Assembly: GCA_023512105.1 (NCBI GenBank)
Contig: JAIMAE010000017.1
Location: 1-33,955 of the forward strand
DNA: 33,955 nucleotides
Source: Bacillota bacterium
GTDB taxonomy: Bacteria > Bacillota > Sulfobacillia > Sulfobacillales > Sulfobacillaceae
Direction of reading: 5' to 3'
Shown here piece by piece: positions 8,249 to 15,778 of this stretch. A model generated the notes under the pieces. The model was not told the origin of the DNA and ran no database searches. It was given only the letters and a program-made list of their open reading frames with translations. Numbering within the stretch: the first letter of the stretch is position 1; each line of letters starts with the position of its first letter. Made by a program: the position numbers and the translations under genes.

Positions 8249-9247
8249 ATGCGAGGTGGAGAATCTATGAGACCCCTGTATCGGTGGGCCCCAGTGGCCA
8301 CCGGTGTCCTCTTGGGCGCCGGGCTGTCCCTGTCCGGCCCGGCCTTCGCGGCCCCCATCGCCGGGCAGACGTTGACCGTGAAAGCCACGGCCTACGGGCC
8401 CACCCTGCGCGAAAACTTCCCCTATGGGCCGGTGGACCGGTACGGACGACCCCTAACGGCAGGGGACGTGGCCGTAGACCCCCGGGTGGTCCCTCTGAAG
8501 TCCTGCCTGTACATCACCGGCTACCACACGCCGTATCTGCCTGCAGGCGGGTACATCGGCGAGGCTGACGACCAAGGAGGAGCCATCAAGGGAAGGCACG
8601 TAGACCTCTATATCCCGGGCACCCAATCCCAAATCAACCGTTTTGGGATTCAAAAGGTCCAGGTGACGGTGCTCGGACCGGCCACCAACCCTTCCGCCGC
8701 CGGGACCGCGGCCTGCGCGGGCTACCAGGTCAGCCAAGCGGGAGGCATTCCCGCCTTGATGGGCCACACCGCTGCGCTGGCGGCCAAGAGCCTCTCTCCG
8801 TCGCTTCCCGTCACCGGCGCGGCCAGCAACCGCACCTCGCCAACATTCTTGGCGTCCAACGGGTTTGGCGCCTCCGTGGTGGCCGTGGCCAAGACCCAAC
8901 TGGGAGACCCCTATGTCTGGGGAGGCACCACACCGGCGGGTTTCGACTGCTCAGGGTTGGCCCAGTGGGTGTTCGCTCAGCTGGGGGTGAAACTCCCGCG
9001 ACTGTCTGGGCAGCAGTTTCGCGTCGGCACGCCGGTCAGTCGAAGCAATTTGCAGCCGGGTGACCTGGTTTTCTTCACTACCTACAAACCGGGCCCTTCC
9101 CATGTGGGGATCTACATCGGTTCCACCCCTACCATTGCCCACGCCTTCATCGCCGCCGATAACCCGACGGTGGGAGTGAGAATCGACAACTTGGATGCCC
9201 CTCGCTGGAGTCAGCGCTTTGTCGGCGCAAGGCGCATCTCCCCCTGA
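8249..9247 (+). CDS. Secreted 3D-domain + NlpC/P60 cell-wall hydrolase
   Basis: A 332-residue exported protein. A signal peptide (basic start, hydrophobic core about 15-30, cleavage near AFA-AP at 33-36) is followed by a 3D domain (about 42-145) with DPRVVPL, GEADDQGG and HVDLY supplying the conserved aspartates. A low-complexity linker leads to an NlpC/P60 peptidase (about 207-332) with C234 in GFDCSGL, H285 in SHVGIYIG and H298. It probably cuts peptide stems in peptidoglycan outside the membrane. The ATG at 8249 is 5 bases after the GGAGG in the riboswitch P1 stem; a second in-frame ATG at 8267 with GGTGGAG ahead gives a more standard signal peptide start. Expression is likely set by c-di-AMP. 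It is transcribed divergently from trp. Confidence 0.92.
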   Translation: MRGGESMRPLYRWAPVATGVLLGAGLSLSGPAFAAPIAGQTLTVKATAYGPTLRENFPYGPVDRYGRPLTAGDVAVDPRVVPLKSCLYITGYHTPYLPAGGYIGEADDQGGAIKGRHVDLYIPGTQSQINRFGIQKVQVTVLGPATNPSAAGTAACAGYQVSQAGGIPALMGHTAALAAKSLSPSLPVTGAASNRTSPTFLASNGFGASVVAVAKTQLGDPYVWGGTTPAGFDCSGLAQWVFAQLGVKLPRLSGQQFRVGTPVSRSNLQPGDLVFFTTYKPGPSHVGIYIGSTPTIAHAFIAADNPTVGVRIDNLDAPRWSQRFVGARRISP

Positions 9248-9261
9248 GACGAGGTCGGAGC

Positions 9262-9290
9262 AGGACGGGGGCCTGGCTCCCGTCCTCTTC
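9262..9290 (+). terminator. Terminator after the wall hydrolase
   Basis: AGGACGGG and CCCGTCCT form an 8-pair stem with a loop of about 9 bases, followed by CTTCCC. It lies 15 bases past the TGA stop and would also oppose the convergent gene at 9317-9880. Confidence 0.55.
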
Positions 9291-9316
9291 CCTGACGTGT
9301 CCACGGGCCAGGCCTG

Positions 9317-9880
9317 CTAGCGCAGTTGGCCGACCACGTAGACCGGAACGGACTCCTGACCCAAGACCCACGCCAGATACAGGCGCAGGCGCCCGTCGAC
9401 CACCCGGGCCCGCGAACCGTCCTCGATGGCGACGGCCAGGCGATAGGCTTCAAGCCAGCCCGCGCCCAGGCGATGGTAGGTCAGCGCCCAAACCGCCATC
9501 CGCCGTCCCACCGCGTCGGCCCAATGCCGACGGAAGCGGGCCAGCCGCGATCCTCCCTCCGCCGCCAGGCCATCCAAGCGCCAGATTTGCCCCTGCGGGG
9601 GATAGCAGGGAACCACCGCGCCTTCCCGGCCGCGGGCAGCAGGAAACGTGGGCCAGAGGTGCCGGGTGCGGGCAAACCATCGGGTCATTCGGAGAACCTT
9701 CTCCGGCTCTGGCAAAGCCTCCAGGTCGCTCAGCACCCTTTCCAACTCGGCGCGGAATCGCTCCCGACTCCAAGCGGCCGGGGACATCCGCCAGCGGCGC
9801 GCCGCTCCAGTCGGCGGCTCCATGCCCAGCCATCGCCACTCCCCGATGCCTTGCCCATGGGCCCACAACCCCATTTCCAT
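9317..9880 (-). CDS. Hypothetical protein, 187 residues
   Basis: No family recognised. The ATG at 9880 is preceded by AAAGGAGG 10 bases upstream, which supports real translation. The protein is rich in Trp, Arg and Ala and appears soluble: no signal peptide or membrane segment is evident. Residues about 35-70 look helical (ERFRAELERVLSDLEALPEP), and the C-terminal third has mixed hydrophobic strands ending in VLGQESVPVYVVGQLR. It is a single gene between two plus-strand transcription units. Its opposite strand also has a long open frame, but that has no ribosome site; the minus frame is favoured for its Shine-Dalgarno sequence. Confidence 0.6.
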   Translation of the reverse strand: MEMGLWAHGQGIGEWRWLGMEPPTGAARRWRMSPAAWSRERFRAELERVLSDLEALPEPEKVLRMTRWFARTRHLWPTFPAARGREGAVVPCYPPQGQIWRLDGLAAEGGSRLARFRRHWADAVGRRMAVWALTYHRLGAGWLEAYRLAVAIEDGSRARVVDGRLRLYLAWVLGQESVPVYVVGQLR

Positions 9881-9992
9881 TTGCGTGGCGCCTCCTTTGC
9901 CAACCCTCTACCGTCATCGTAGGCCGGATCTATGAAGGAAATGTTGCAAATCCGGGATCCTTTTTGTCCAGCAAAGCTTCGCCCCTCTCGCC

Positions 9993-10021
9993 TTCCCTGC
10001 AAGGGCGCGGACGGCTATAAT
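9993..10021 (+). promoter_or_regulatory. Promoter of the CMD-cupin-decarboxylase-DLH operon
   Basis: A perfect TATAAT at 10016-10021 with a weak -35 (TTCCCT, 9993-9998) at 17 bases. The poor -35 suggests the promoter may need an activator. Start predicted near 10028, leaving about 135 bases of leader. Confidence 0.6.
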
Positions 10022-10036
10022 GTGGAAAGAGTCCTA

Positions 10037-10048
10037 CAGTTGCAACTG
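10037..10048. promoter_or_regulatory. Perfect palindrome, candidate operator
   Basis: CAGTTGCAACTG is a perfect 12-base dyad about 10-20 bases downstream of the predicted transcription start. The position fits a repressor site controlling the four-gene operon. No regulator gene is linked in the window. Confidence 0.4.
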
Positions 10049-10162
10049 CTTTCCCCGGCCTAGCAGCTGGCCCGGTCACCTCGTTGAGCTTCTCTGGATG
10101 CGAAGGACTTGGCCGGTAGGCTCAGCCGTCCTTACCGGGAAGCAATCACTTGGAAGGAGGCA

Positions 10163-10534
10163 ATGGCGGTGGACGGTTTGTCTAAGACCACCGAAGCGGC
10201 TGAGCTGACCTTGGCGTCCCGCTTCCCCCGACTGGCTCAGGCTTACCGCGCCCTGCGGGAGGCGGCGAGCGAAGAGGCGAGCGCGCTCAGCCCCCGGGAC
10301 AAGATGGTGGCGGAAGTGGCCTGGGCGCTGGCCTCCGGCTCCCAGAACGCCGTCAACGCCGCCGTGCGCCGAGCCCAGGAGCAGGGGCTTACCCCCGAGA
10401 CCCTCCTGGCCATCGCGCAGTGGGGGATAGGCGTCCTCGGCCATTCCCAATTTCTTAAGGCTTTCAGTTGGATGTTGGAGGCGCTGGGCGAGCAGCCCTT
10501 ATATTGTTCAACCTGCGGGATTCCCATCCGCTAG
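10163..10534 (+). CDS. Carboxymuconolactone decarboxylase (CMD/AhpD-fold) family-like protein
   Basis: A 123-residue, all-helical protein. Residues 42-108 (LSPRDKMVAEVAWALASGSQ, then a helix and QEQGLTPETLLAIAQWGIGV) follow the CMD/AhpD fold: a K-x-x-V-A-E helix, a turn where AhpD has CxxC, and a G-L-T-x-E-x-L helix. The redox CxxC of AhpD is absent at the turn (SQNAV), so peroxidase-type chemistry is unlikely. A separate CSTC (115-118) sits in the C-terminal tail. ATG at 10163 lies only 2 bases from AAGGAGG; GTG at 10169 has ideal spacing (8), so the real start may be two codons later. It is the first gene of the operon. Function is inferred from fold and neighbours only. Confidence 0.7.
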   Translation: MAVDGLSKTTEAAELTLASRFPRLAQAYRALREAASEEASALSPRDKMVAEVAWALASGSQNAVNAAVRRAQEQGLTPETLLAIAQWGIGVLGHSQFLKAFSWMLEALGEQPLYCSTCGIPIR

Positions 10535-10591
10535 TGGCTTGCATCCACCAGCCGCGCTGGGAGATCCCACGACCACGGGCAAGGAGGAACT

Positions 10592-11113
10592 ATGCCGGCT
10601 TTATTGGAACAATACCTCAAGAGCGTCCAAGCCAGCTGGGACCGGCTTGGCGGCCACCCTCAAGCGGCCGAGGCGATCCGCAAGGCCATGGAGGAGCTGT
10701 TTGCGGCCACCCCACCGGACCAAGACTGGGCGCTTTCCCTGCTCGAGGAGCGTCCTCGGGCCAAGGAACTCTACCGCGACCCCGACCGGGGGTTTATCCA
10801 AATGGGTCACTTCCATGGTGCCGGCCACGCCACGCCGCCCCATGACCATGGTCCGGGATGGGTGGTGTACGGGGTCTACCGCGGGGAGCTGGAGATCAGC
10901 ACCTATCAACCGGTCCCGAACGCCCCCGACCGCCTGAGGCTGCAAACTGCCGAGCGCCTTGGACCAGGGCAGGCCCGGGTCTACCTTCCCGGCACCATCC
11001 ACGCCACCCGCACCCTCAGTCCCGACGGAGCGGTGGTCTTCCGCTTTTTGAGCTTGGACCTCAACGCGGTAACCCGCTCGCACTATCGCTGGGACCAGGT
11101 GGTGGCGGGATGA
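10592..11113 (+). CDS. Cupin with a three-histidine metal site (cysteine-dioxygenase-like)
   Basis: A 173-residue protein: a helical N-terminus (about 1-60), then a single cupin barrel. H84 and H86 in TPPHDHGPGW and H137 in LPGTIHAT form a three-His site with spacing close to that of cysteine/thiol dioxygenases (two His about two apart, the third about 50 later); no acidic fourth ligand is obvious. Such proteins usually bind Fe(II) and oxidise a small thiol or aromatic substrate; the substrate here is unknown. ATG at 10592 follows AAGGAGG by 4 bases. Its stop overlaps the next start as ATGA, so the two are translationally coupled. Confidence 0.8.
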   Translation: MPALLEQYLKSVQASWDRLGGHPQAAEAIRKAMEELFAATPPDQDWALSLLEERPRAKELYRDPDRGFIQMGHFHGAGHATPPHDHGPGWVVYGVYRGELEISTYQPVPNAPDRLRLQTAERLGPGQARVYLPGTIHATRTLSPDGAVVFRFLSLDLNAVTRSHYRWDQVVAG

Positions 11114-12096
11114 CCGGGCGCTACCCCGACGGCCCCTTGGTAATGGCCTTGGCCCACTACGACCGCCACGTCCCCTTCTTTGAGGGCGCGGTGATCGTCG
11201 GCGCCGAGCCGTTGCGGGTGTTGGAGGTCGGACAAAACGAACCGGGGCGGTGGGGCCGGGGTCGCCACGAGCGGATGTTGCGCCACCAAGAGTTTGACGT
11301 GGCCGAGGTCTCGCTCTCCTCGTACCTGATGGCCAAGGACCGCGGCCAGCCCTTCCTCGCCATCCCCGTCTTCCCCCGCAGGCTTTTCAGCCTCTCCCAG
11401 ATCTGGGTGCGCCGGGACGGCGCCATCCGCCACCCGCGGGACCTGGTCGGGCGCCGGGTCGGCCTCAACACCTTCCAGACCACGTTGTCGGTCTTGGCCA
11501 AGGCCGACCTGAAGCGGGTGTTTGACATCGACTGGCGCCATATCACCTGGGTGGTGGCTCGGGAGGAAACCATTGCCTTCCAGCCGCCGCAAGGTTGCCG
11601 GATTGAGAGCTTGCCGGAAGGGATGCGCCTTCACCAGGCCTTAAAGTCGGGTCTGATCGACGCGGTGATCGTCCCCCATCCTTCCCCGGCCATGTTGTCC
11701 GACCCAGAGGTCGGGCGGCTGTTGGACGACCCGGTGGCCCATGAGCAGGCGTATTTCCGAGAACATGGCTACTGGCCGATTATGCATGTCGTGGTCTTTC
11801 GCGAGGCGGTGTTGCAAGCCCGCCCGGACCTGGCCCGCCAAGTCTTCACCGCCTTCGAGGAAGCCTTTTCGCTGTGCCAGGCCCGATGGCAGGACCCCAA
11901 CTGGTCTTGGCTGGCCTTTGGCCGCCACGCCTTCGAGGCGCAGCGCCGCGAGCTGAGCGCCGAGGTGTGGCGCAACGGGCTGTCCGCCAACCGACCCAAC
12001 CTGGAATGGTTCTTGGCCCAGTCGCGCGACCAAGGGTTGATCGACCGCCTTGACTCGGTGGAGGCCTTGTTTCACCCTAGCACATGGGACACCTAA
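11110..12096 (+). CDS. 4,5-dihydroxyphthalate decarboxylase-like / substrate-binding-fold protein
   Basis: A 328-residue protein without a signal peptide. It opens with ALAHYDRHVPFFEGAV, then RMLRHQEFDVAEVSLSSYL, IPVFPRRLFSLSQIWVRR and PRDLVGRRVGLNTFQTTLSV. This string of segments is that of the 4,5-dihydroxyphthalate decarboxylase group, enzymes built on the periplasmic-binding-protein fold. Cytoplasmic location fits an enzyme rather than a transporter component, and no ABC permease genes are nearby. Start is ATG at 11110, overlapping the cupin stop. The true substrate may be any hydroxylated aromatic acid; annotation as an ABC binding protein is the main alternative. Confidence 0.8.
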   Translation: MTGRYPDGPLVMALAHYDRHVPFFEGAVIVGAEPLRVLEVGQNEPGRWGRGRHERMLRHQEFDVAEVSLSSYLMAKDRGQPFLAIPVFPRRLFSLSQIWVRRDGAIRHPRDLVGRRVGLNTFQTTLSVLAKADLKRVFDIDWRHITWVVAREETIAFQPPQGCRIESLPEGMRLHQALKSGLIDAVIVPHPSPAMLSDPEVGRLLDDPVAHEQAYFREHGYWPIMHVVVFREAVLQARPDLARQVFTAFEEAFSLCQARWQDPNWSWLAFGRHAFEAQRRELSAEVWRNGLSANRPNLEWFLAQSRDQGLIDRLDSVEALFHPSTWDT

Positions 12097-12152
12097 GGGC
12101 GGGGGAGACTGGAAACGGTCCCCCACTGGTTTACAGCAAGGAGGCGAAACCG

Positions 12153-12932
12153 ATGGCAGTCCCTGGACAAGTGACCGACCTAAGCCGCATCGAAGCGGCC
12201 ACCACCCCCTATCCAGACCACCACGGACATCAAGTGGAGGGTTATCTGGCCCGGCCGCGCGGCGTCGACCACGCCCCCGGGCTTATCGTCATCCACGAGG
12301 CCTTTGGCTTGAACGAACATATCCGGGATTTGGCCCGGCGCTTTGCCAATGCCGGATTTGCCGCGCTCGCGGTCAACCTCTACGCCGATGTCGGCACCCC
12401 CGATGCCAGTAACATGAACGACGTGATGGCCAAGATGTTCAGCCTGCGGGATGAGGACGTGGTGCGTCACCTGGAGTCGGCCATCAACTGGCTCAAAGGC
12501 GGACCGGTGGCGGCGCCCAAGGTGGGGGTGATCGGATTCTGCTCGGGGGGCAGGCAGACGCTGTTGGTGGCCTGCAAGAGCACCGCCGTGGACGCTGCCT
12601 GCGACTGCTGGGGAGGCTTCATCACCCGGGCCACTCCGGACCGCGAGACCACCCCGGAGCGCCCGGTTCCGGTGATCGACCTCGTCGAGGGGTTGCAGTG
12701 CCCGCTCTTCGCCGTCTTTGGCGCCGAGGACCAAAACCCCTCCCCCCAAGACGCGGATCGGCTGCAAGATGCTCTGATTCGCCACGGCAAGGCGGCCACC
12801 ATCAAGATCTTCGCCGATGCCGGCCACGCCTTCTTAGCCGATTATCGGCCAAGCTACCGGGAGAAGGCGGCGTTTGAACTCTGGCCCCAGCTGATCCAGT
12901 TCTTCCAGCGCCATCTGACCCCCAACGACTGA
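12153..12932 (+). CDS. Dienelactone hydrolase family protein
   Basis: A 259-residue alpha/beta hydrolase. E49 in IHEAFG, nucleophile C130 in GFCSGG, D193 in FGAEDQNPS and H225 in DAGHAF give the Cys-His-Asp triad plus the gating glutamate typical of dienelactone hydrolase. These enzymes open lactones formed in aromatic ring-cleavage pathways, though many relatives have broader esterase roles. ATG at 12153 is 8 bases after AAGGAGG. A longer frame starting at 12084 overlaps the previous gene and lacks a ribosome site. It is the last gene of the operon, ending at a strong terminator. Confidence 0.9.
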   Translation: MAVPGQVTDLSRIEAATTPYPDHHGHQVEGYLARPRGVDHAPGLIVIHEAFGLNEHIRDLARRFANAGFAALAVNLYADVGTPDASNMNDVMAKMFSLRDEDVVRHLESAINWLKGGPVAAPKVGVIGFCSGGRQTLLVACKSTAVDAACDCWGGFITRATPDRETTPERPVPVIDLVEGLQCPLFAVFGAEDQNPSPQDADRLQDALIRHGKAATIKIFADAGHAFLADYRPSYREKAAFELWPQLIQFFQRHLTPND

Positions 12933-12938
12933 CCGGCC

Positions 12939-12968
12939 GGGGGCGGTCTGCCGACCGCCCCCCGCTTT
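12939..12968. terminator. Bidirectional terminator between the DLH gene and recG
   Basis: GGGGGCGGTC and GACCGCCCCC form a perfect 10-pair stem with a TGCC loop, closed by a further C-G pair. CGCTTTC follows on the plus strand. It lies between convergent genes and touches the recG stop. Confidence 0.8.
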
Positions 12969-15034
12969 CAGTGCAGCACTTGACCCGGCAGGTCGTCTTG
13001 GAAGGCGGCCTCCACCCACGCCCGCAACGCTTGGTGTTCCGGCTGGCGCAGTCTCGGATCCTCGGCCAGGAGCGCAATCGCCAGCTCGCGCGCCTCTTGG
13101 AGCCAGTCCAGGTCCTCCAGCGGTCGGGCCAACTGAAACCCTGCCACTCCGTGTTGCCGCAGGCCTAAAATCTCTCCGGGACCGCGGAGCGCAAGGTCGC
13201 GCTCGGCCAGTTCCAGCCCGTCTTGGGTCTCCACCATGGCCTGTAGGCGGGCCATCGCCTCTTCGCTGTCGGTTTGGGCGATGAGATAACAGGTGGCCGG
13301 GGCCTGGCCGCGACCGACCCGCCCCCGCAACTGATGGAGTTGGGCCAACCCGAAGCGGTCCGCGCTCTCCACCACCATCACGGTGGCGTTGGGCACATCC
13401 ACCCCCACCTCGACGATGCTGGTGGCCACCAGGACGTCAATGGTATGGCGGCGAAAGGCCTCCATCACCGTCGCCTTCTCCTCAAGCGGAAGCTGCCCGT
13501 GCAACAACCCGATTCGCCATCCGGGTACCTTGCGCATGCCAGCGGCCAACGACTCGGCCGCCTTGGCGGCCTGTCCCTCCTCCTCGTCCCCGGCCACCCG
13601 CGGGCAGACCACGTAGGCCTGATGCCCCTGCTTGACGGCTCGCCAGACCGCCGCGTAGGCCTCCCGGCGCCCCTCGGGGCCGACCAGGACGGTGCGTATC
13701 GGCTTTCGGCCAGGCGGTAGCCCCACAATCCGCGAGATCTCCAGGTCCCCGTAGACGGTCAGGGCCAAGGTGCGGGGAATCGGGGTGGCCGTCATCACCA
13801 ACAGGTCCGGGGAGAGCCCCTTGGCGGAAAGTCGAGCCCGCTGGCGGACGCCGAAGCGGTGTTGCTCATCGACCACGATGACGCCGAGCGAGCGGAATCG
13901 CACCTGCTCCGAGAGCAGGGCTTGGGTGCCGACCACGACCTGAAGCCGGCCGGAGGCCAGAGCGGCGCGCACCTGCTGGGCCCCTTTTTCCTTGCCGCTC
14001 AAAAATCCGACCGTCACTCCGAGCGGTTCCAACCGCTCTCGCAAGACCTGGAAATGCTGTTCGGCCAAAAGTTCGGTCGGGGCCATAAAGGCCGCCTGAT
14101 GGCCGGCATCCACCCCGGCGGCCAGGCACAAGAGGGCCAGGGTGGTTTTGCCTGACCCCACCTCCCCCTGAAGCAGGCGAGCCATCGGCCGCGGCGCCAG
14201 GAGGTCTCGGCGAATCTCCTCCCAGGCCGCCTGCTGTCCCGGGGTCAGCTGGTAGGGCAGCCGTGTGAAGAGGCCCCGGGAGACGGGCCCGTCGGGATTT
14301 TGCACCAAGCCGTTGGCCCCCTGGCCCAGGCCGGAGCGCAGCCGAACCGCCAGGGCGATGCGCAGAAACTCCTCAAACACCAGGCGCCGGCGCGACTGCT
14401 CCCATTCCTTCTGGCTGCGGGGAAAGTGCAGATGATGCAAGGCCCAACCCCGTTCCGGCAGCTGATAGCGAGAACGGATGGCCTCGGGCAGCGGGTCGGG
14501 GGCCAGCGCGGCCAGCCGAGGCACCCACTGGCGCATGAACTGCAGCAGCCAGCGGGGCTTCAACTCTTGGGTGGTCGGGTAGACCGGCAAAAGCCCCAAC
14601 TCGGGGCGCTCGCCCGGCTCCAACAGGGCGTAATCCGGGTGGGTCATGCTGTAGCCGCGCCCGCGCCATTCTACCCGTCCGCTTAAGAGCACCGTCTTGC
14701 CCACCGTCAGCTGCTGGCGCAGCCAATCGGCATGAAAGAAATAGGCCGCCAGCGTGCCGGTGCCGTCGTTGACCAGGACTCGCAGGTGTCCCTGGCCGGG
14801 TCCGCGGGGCTCGTAGTGGGCCAGGGTAATGCGACCGACCACCGTCGCCTGCTCCCCCGCGGTCAGCTCCAAGATGGCGCGAATGGCCGTGCGATCTTGG
14901 TGCCGGCGAGGCCAGAGGGTCAGCAGGTCTCCCACCTGCTCCACCCCAAGCCGGCGAAAGGCCTCTAGTCGCCGCGGGCCGATCCCCGGCAGGCGACTTA
15001 ACGGATCTTGCAGCGCCGGCGTCACTCCGGCCAA
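12968..15034 (-). CDS. recG: ATP-dependent DNA helicase RecG
   Basis: A 688-residue branch-migration helicase that remodels stalled forks and Holliday junctions. N-terminal wedge region with SRLPGIGPRRLEAF and LLTLWPRRHQDRT, OB-fold about 60-140, Walker A GEVGSGKT (290-297), DEQH box (389-392) followed by RFGVRQRA, then helicase motifs including TATPIPRTLA, LLHGQLP and QLRGRVGRG. The start chosen is TTG at 15034, preceded by AGGAG about 10 bases upstream; this gives the normal family length. The frame remains open for another 143 codons, but that stretch reads through the Asp23-family gene and is low complexity (Gly/Arg-rich), so it is rejected. Confidence 0.93.
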   Translation of the reverse strand: MAGVTPALQDPLSRLPGIGPRRLEAFRRLGVEQVGDLLTLWPRRHQDRTAIRAILELTAGEQATVVGRITLAHYEPRGPGQGHLRVLVNDGTGTLAAYFFHADWLRQQLTVGKTVLLSGRVEWRGRGYSMTHPDYALLEPGERPELGLLPVYPTTQELKPRWLLQFMRQWVPRLAALAPDPLPEAIRSRYQLPERGWALHHLHFPRSQKEWEQSRRRLVFEEFLRIALAVRLRSGLGQGANGLVQNPDGPVSRGLFTRLPYQLTPGQQAAWEEIRRDLLAPRPMARLLQGEVGSGKTTLALLCLAAGVDAGHQAAFMAPTELLAEQHFQVLRERLEPLGVTVGFLSGKEKGAQQVRAALASGRLQVVVGTQALLSEQVRFRSLGVIVVDEQHRFGVRQRARLSAKGLSPDLLVMTATPIPRTLALTVYGDLEISRIVGLPPGRKPIRTVLVGPEGRREAYAAVWRAVKQGHQAYVVCPRVAGDEEEGQAAKAAESLAAGMRKVPGWRIGLLHGQLPLEEKATVMEAFRRHTIDVLVATSIVEVGVDVPNATVMVVESADRFGLAQLHQLRGRVGRGQAPATCYLIAQTDSEEAMARLQAMVETQDGLELAERDLALRGPGEILGLRQHGVAGFQLARPLEDLDWLQEARELAIALLAEDPRLRQPEHQALRAWVEAAFQDDLPGQVLH

Positions 15035-15084
15035 GGCGCCTTTGCTCCTAGGAGAAGAAGAAGGATTGGCCAATCCGTTCGCCC

Positions 15085-15480
15085 CTACATCTGTGGTTTG
15101 GCGGCCTCGGAGTCGCGGGCGGAGGACGTCCGGGAGCTGGCGTAGCTCGGGTAGACGTCCACCACGTGGACCACCACCTCTTGTGGATGTTGTTCCACCG
15201 CCTCCCAGAGCGCCCGATCCACCACCTGGCTGACCACCCGGGCGATCTCGGACAGCTTGCGGCCAAATTCCACCGCCAGGTGAAGGTGGATGTGAAGAGC
15301 GCCCTCTGCCTCCTCCACGACCACCGCGTGGCTTTCGTGGCCACGCAGCAAAGCCCGCAATCCTCGTTCGCCGGAAACCAGTCGAAAGCCGTGGGCCACC
15401 TGCTCCACCGCCTCGCTGACCACCTCGGCCAGGACCTCGGGGTGGACGCTCAACTTCCCCCAACCGGTGTCGCGCTCCAT
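15085..15480 (-). CDS. Asp23/Gls24 family envelope stress protein (YloU-like)
   Basis: A 131-residue member of the Asp23 family: LSVHPEVLAEVVSEAVEQV, then a long beta/alpha region with HIHLHLAVEFGRKLSEIARV and VVVHVVDVY. Members are abundant cytosolic or membrane-associated proteins linked to envelope homeostasis in Bacillota. ATG at 15480 follows AAGGAGG by 5 bases; the open frame upstream of this has no ribosome site. In Bacillus the gene pairs with yloV (fakA); here recG follows after 50 bases and yloV is absent. It is transcribed divergently from rpmB. Confidence 0.85.
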   Translation of the reverse strand: MERDTGWGKLSVHPEVLAEVVSEAVEQVAHGFRLVSGERGLRALLRGHESHAVVVEEAEGALHIHLHLAVEFGRKLSEIARVVSQVVDRALWEAVEQHPQEVVVHVVDVYPSYASSRTSSARDSEAAKPQM

Positions 15481-15493
15481 GGCTCCTCCTTGC

Positions 15494-15522
15494 TTGCCAG
15501 CCTTTTCGCTATATGGTACCAT
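15494..15522 (+). promoter_or_regulatory. Promoter of rpmB
   Basis: TTGCCA (15494-15499), 17 bases, TACCAT (15517-15522). Start predicted near 15529, about 35 bases before the rpmB ATG. The -10 box lies within a perfect palindrome (15512-15523). Confidence 0.5.
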
Positions 15523-15523
15523 A
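15512..15523. promoter_or_regulatory. Perfect palindrome over the rpmB -10 region
   Basis: TATGGTACCATA is a perfect 12-base dyad in the 82-base gap between the divergent Asp23-family gene and rpmB. It could be a repressor site, or a symmetric -10 region serving both directions. Confidence 0.35.
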
Positions 15524-15562
15524 CCGTGGAATGTCTCCGTATCCTGATTGAAGGAGGACATC

Positions 15563-15754
15563 ATGGGTTACCATTGCGAGGTTTGCGACAAAAAGACGGT
15601 ACACGGAAATAACATCAGCCACTCGCACCGCAAGACCAAGCGGGTGTGGAAACCCAACATTCAACACGTCCGGGTCCGGGTCAACGGCCAAACCCGATAC
15701 ATGTACGTGTGCACGCGCTGCCTGCGCTCCGGTCGAGTAGAGCGGGCCATCTAG
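15563..15754 (+). CDS. rpmB: Ribosomal protein L28 (zinc-binding form)
   Basis: A 63-residue L28 of the 50S subunit. It carries two cysteine pairs, C5/C8 (HCEVCDK) and C50/C53 (CTRC), so it is the zinc-ribbon (C+) type. Family signatures NNISHSHRKTKRVWKPN and RYMYVCTRCLRSG are intact. The start is ATG at 15563, 5 bases after AAGGAGGA; a start at 15548 would overlap the Shine-Dalgarno and is rejected. In Bacillus rpmB also lies next to spoVM and the Asp23-family gene. Confidence 0.97.
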   Translation: MGYHCEVCDKKTVHGNNISHSHRKTKRVWKPNIQHVRVRVNGQTRYMYVCTRCLRSGRVERAI

Positions 15755-15778
15755 TCCCCGCTCTCTCCGCGCCGGCGG

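Noticed and set aside
15035-15463. 143-codon N-terminal extension of recG
   Set aside because: It reads through the Asp23-family gene, is Gly/Arg-rich, and the TTG at 15034 with AGGAG gives normal RecG length.
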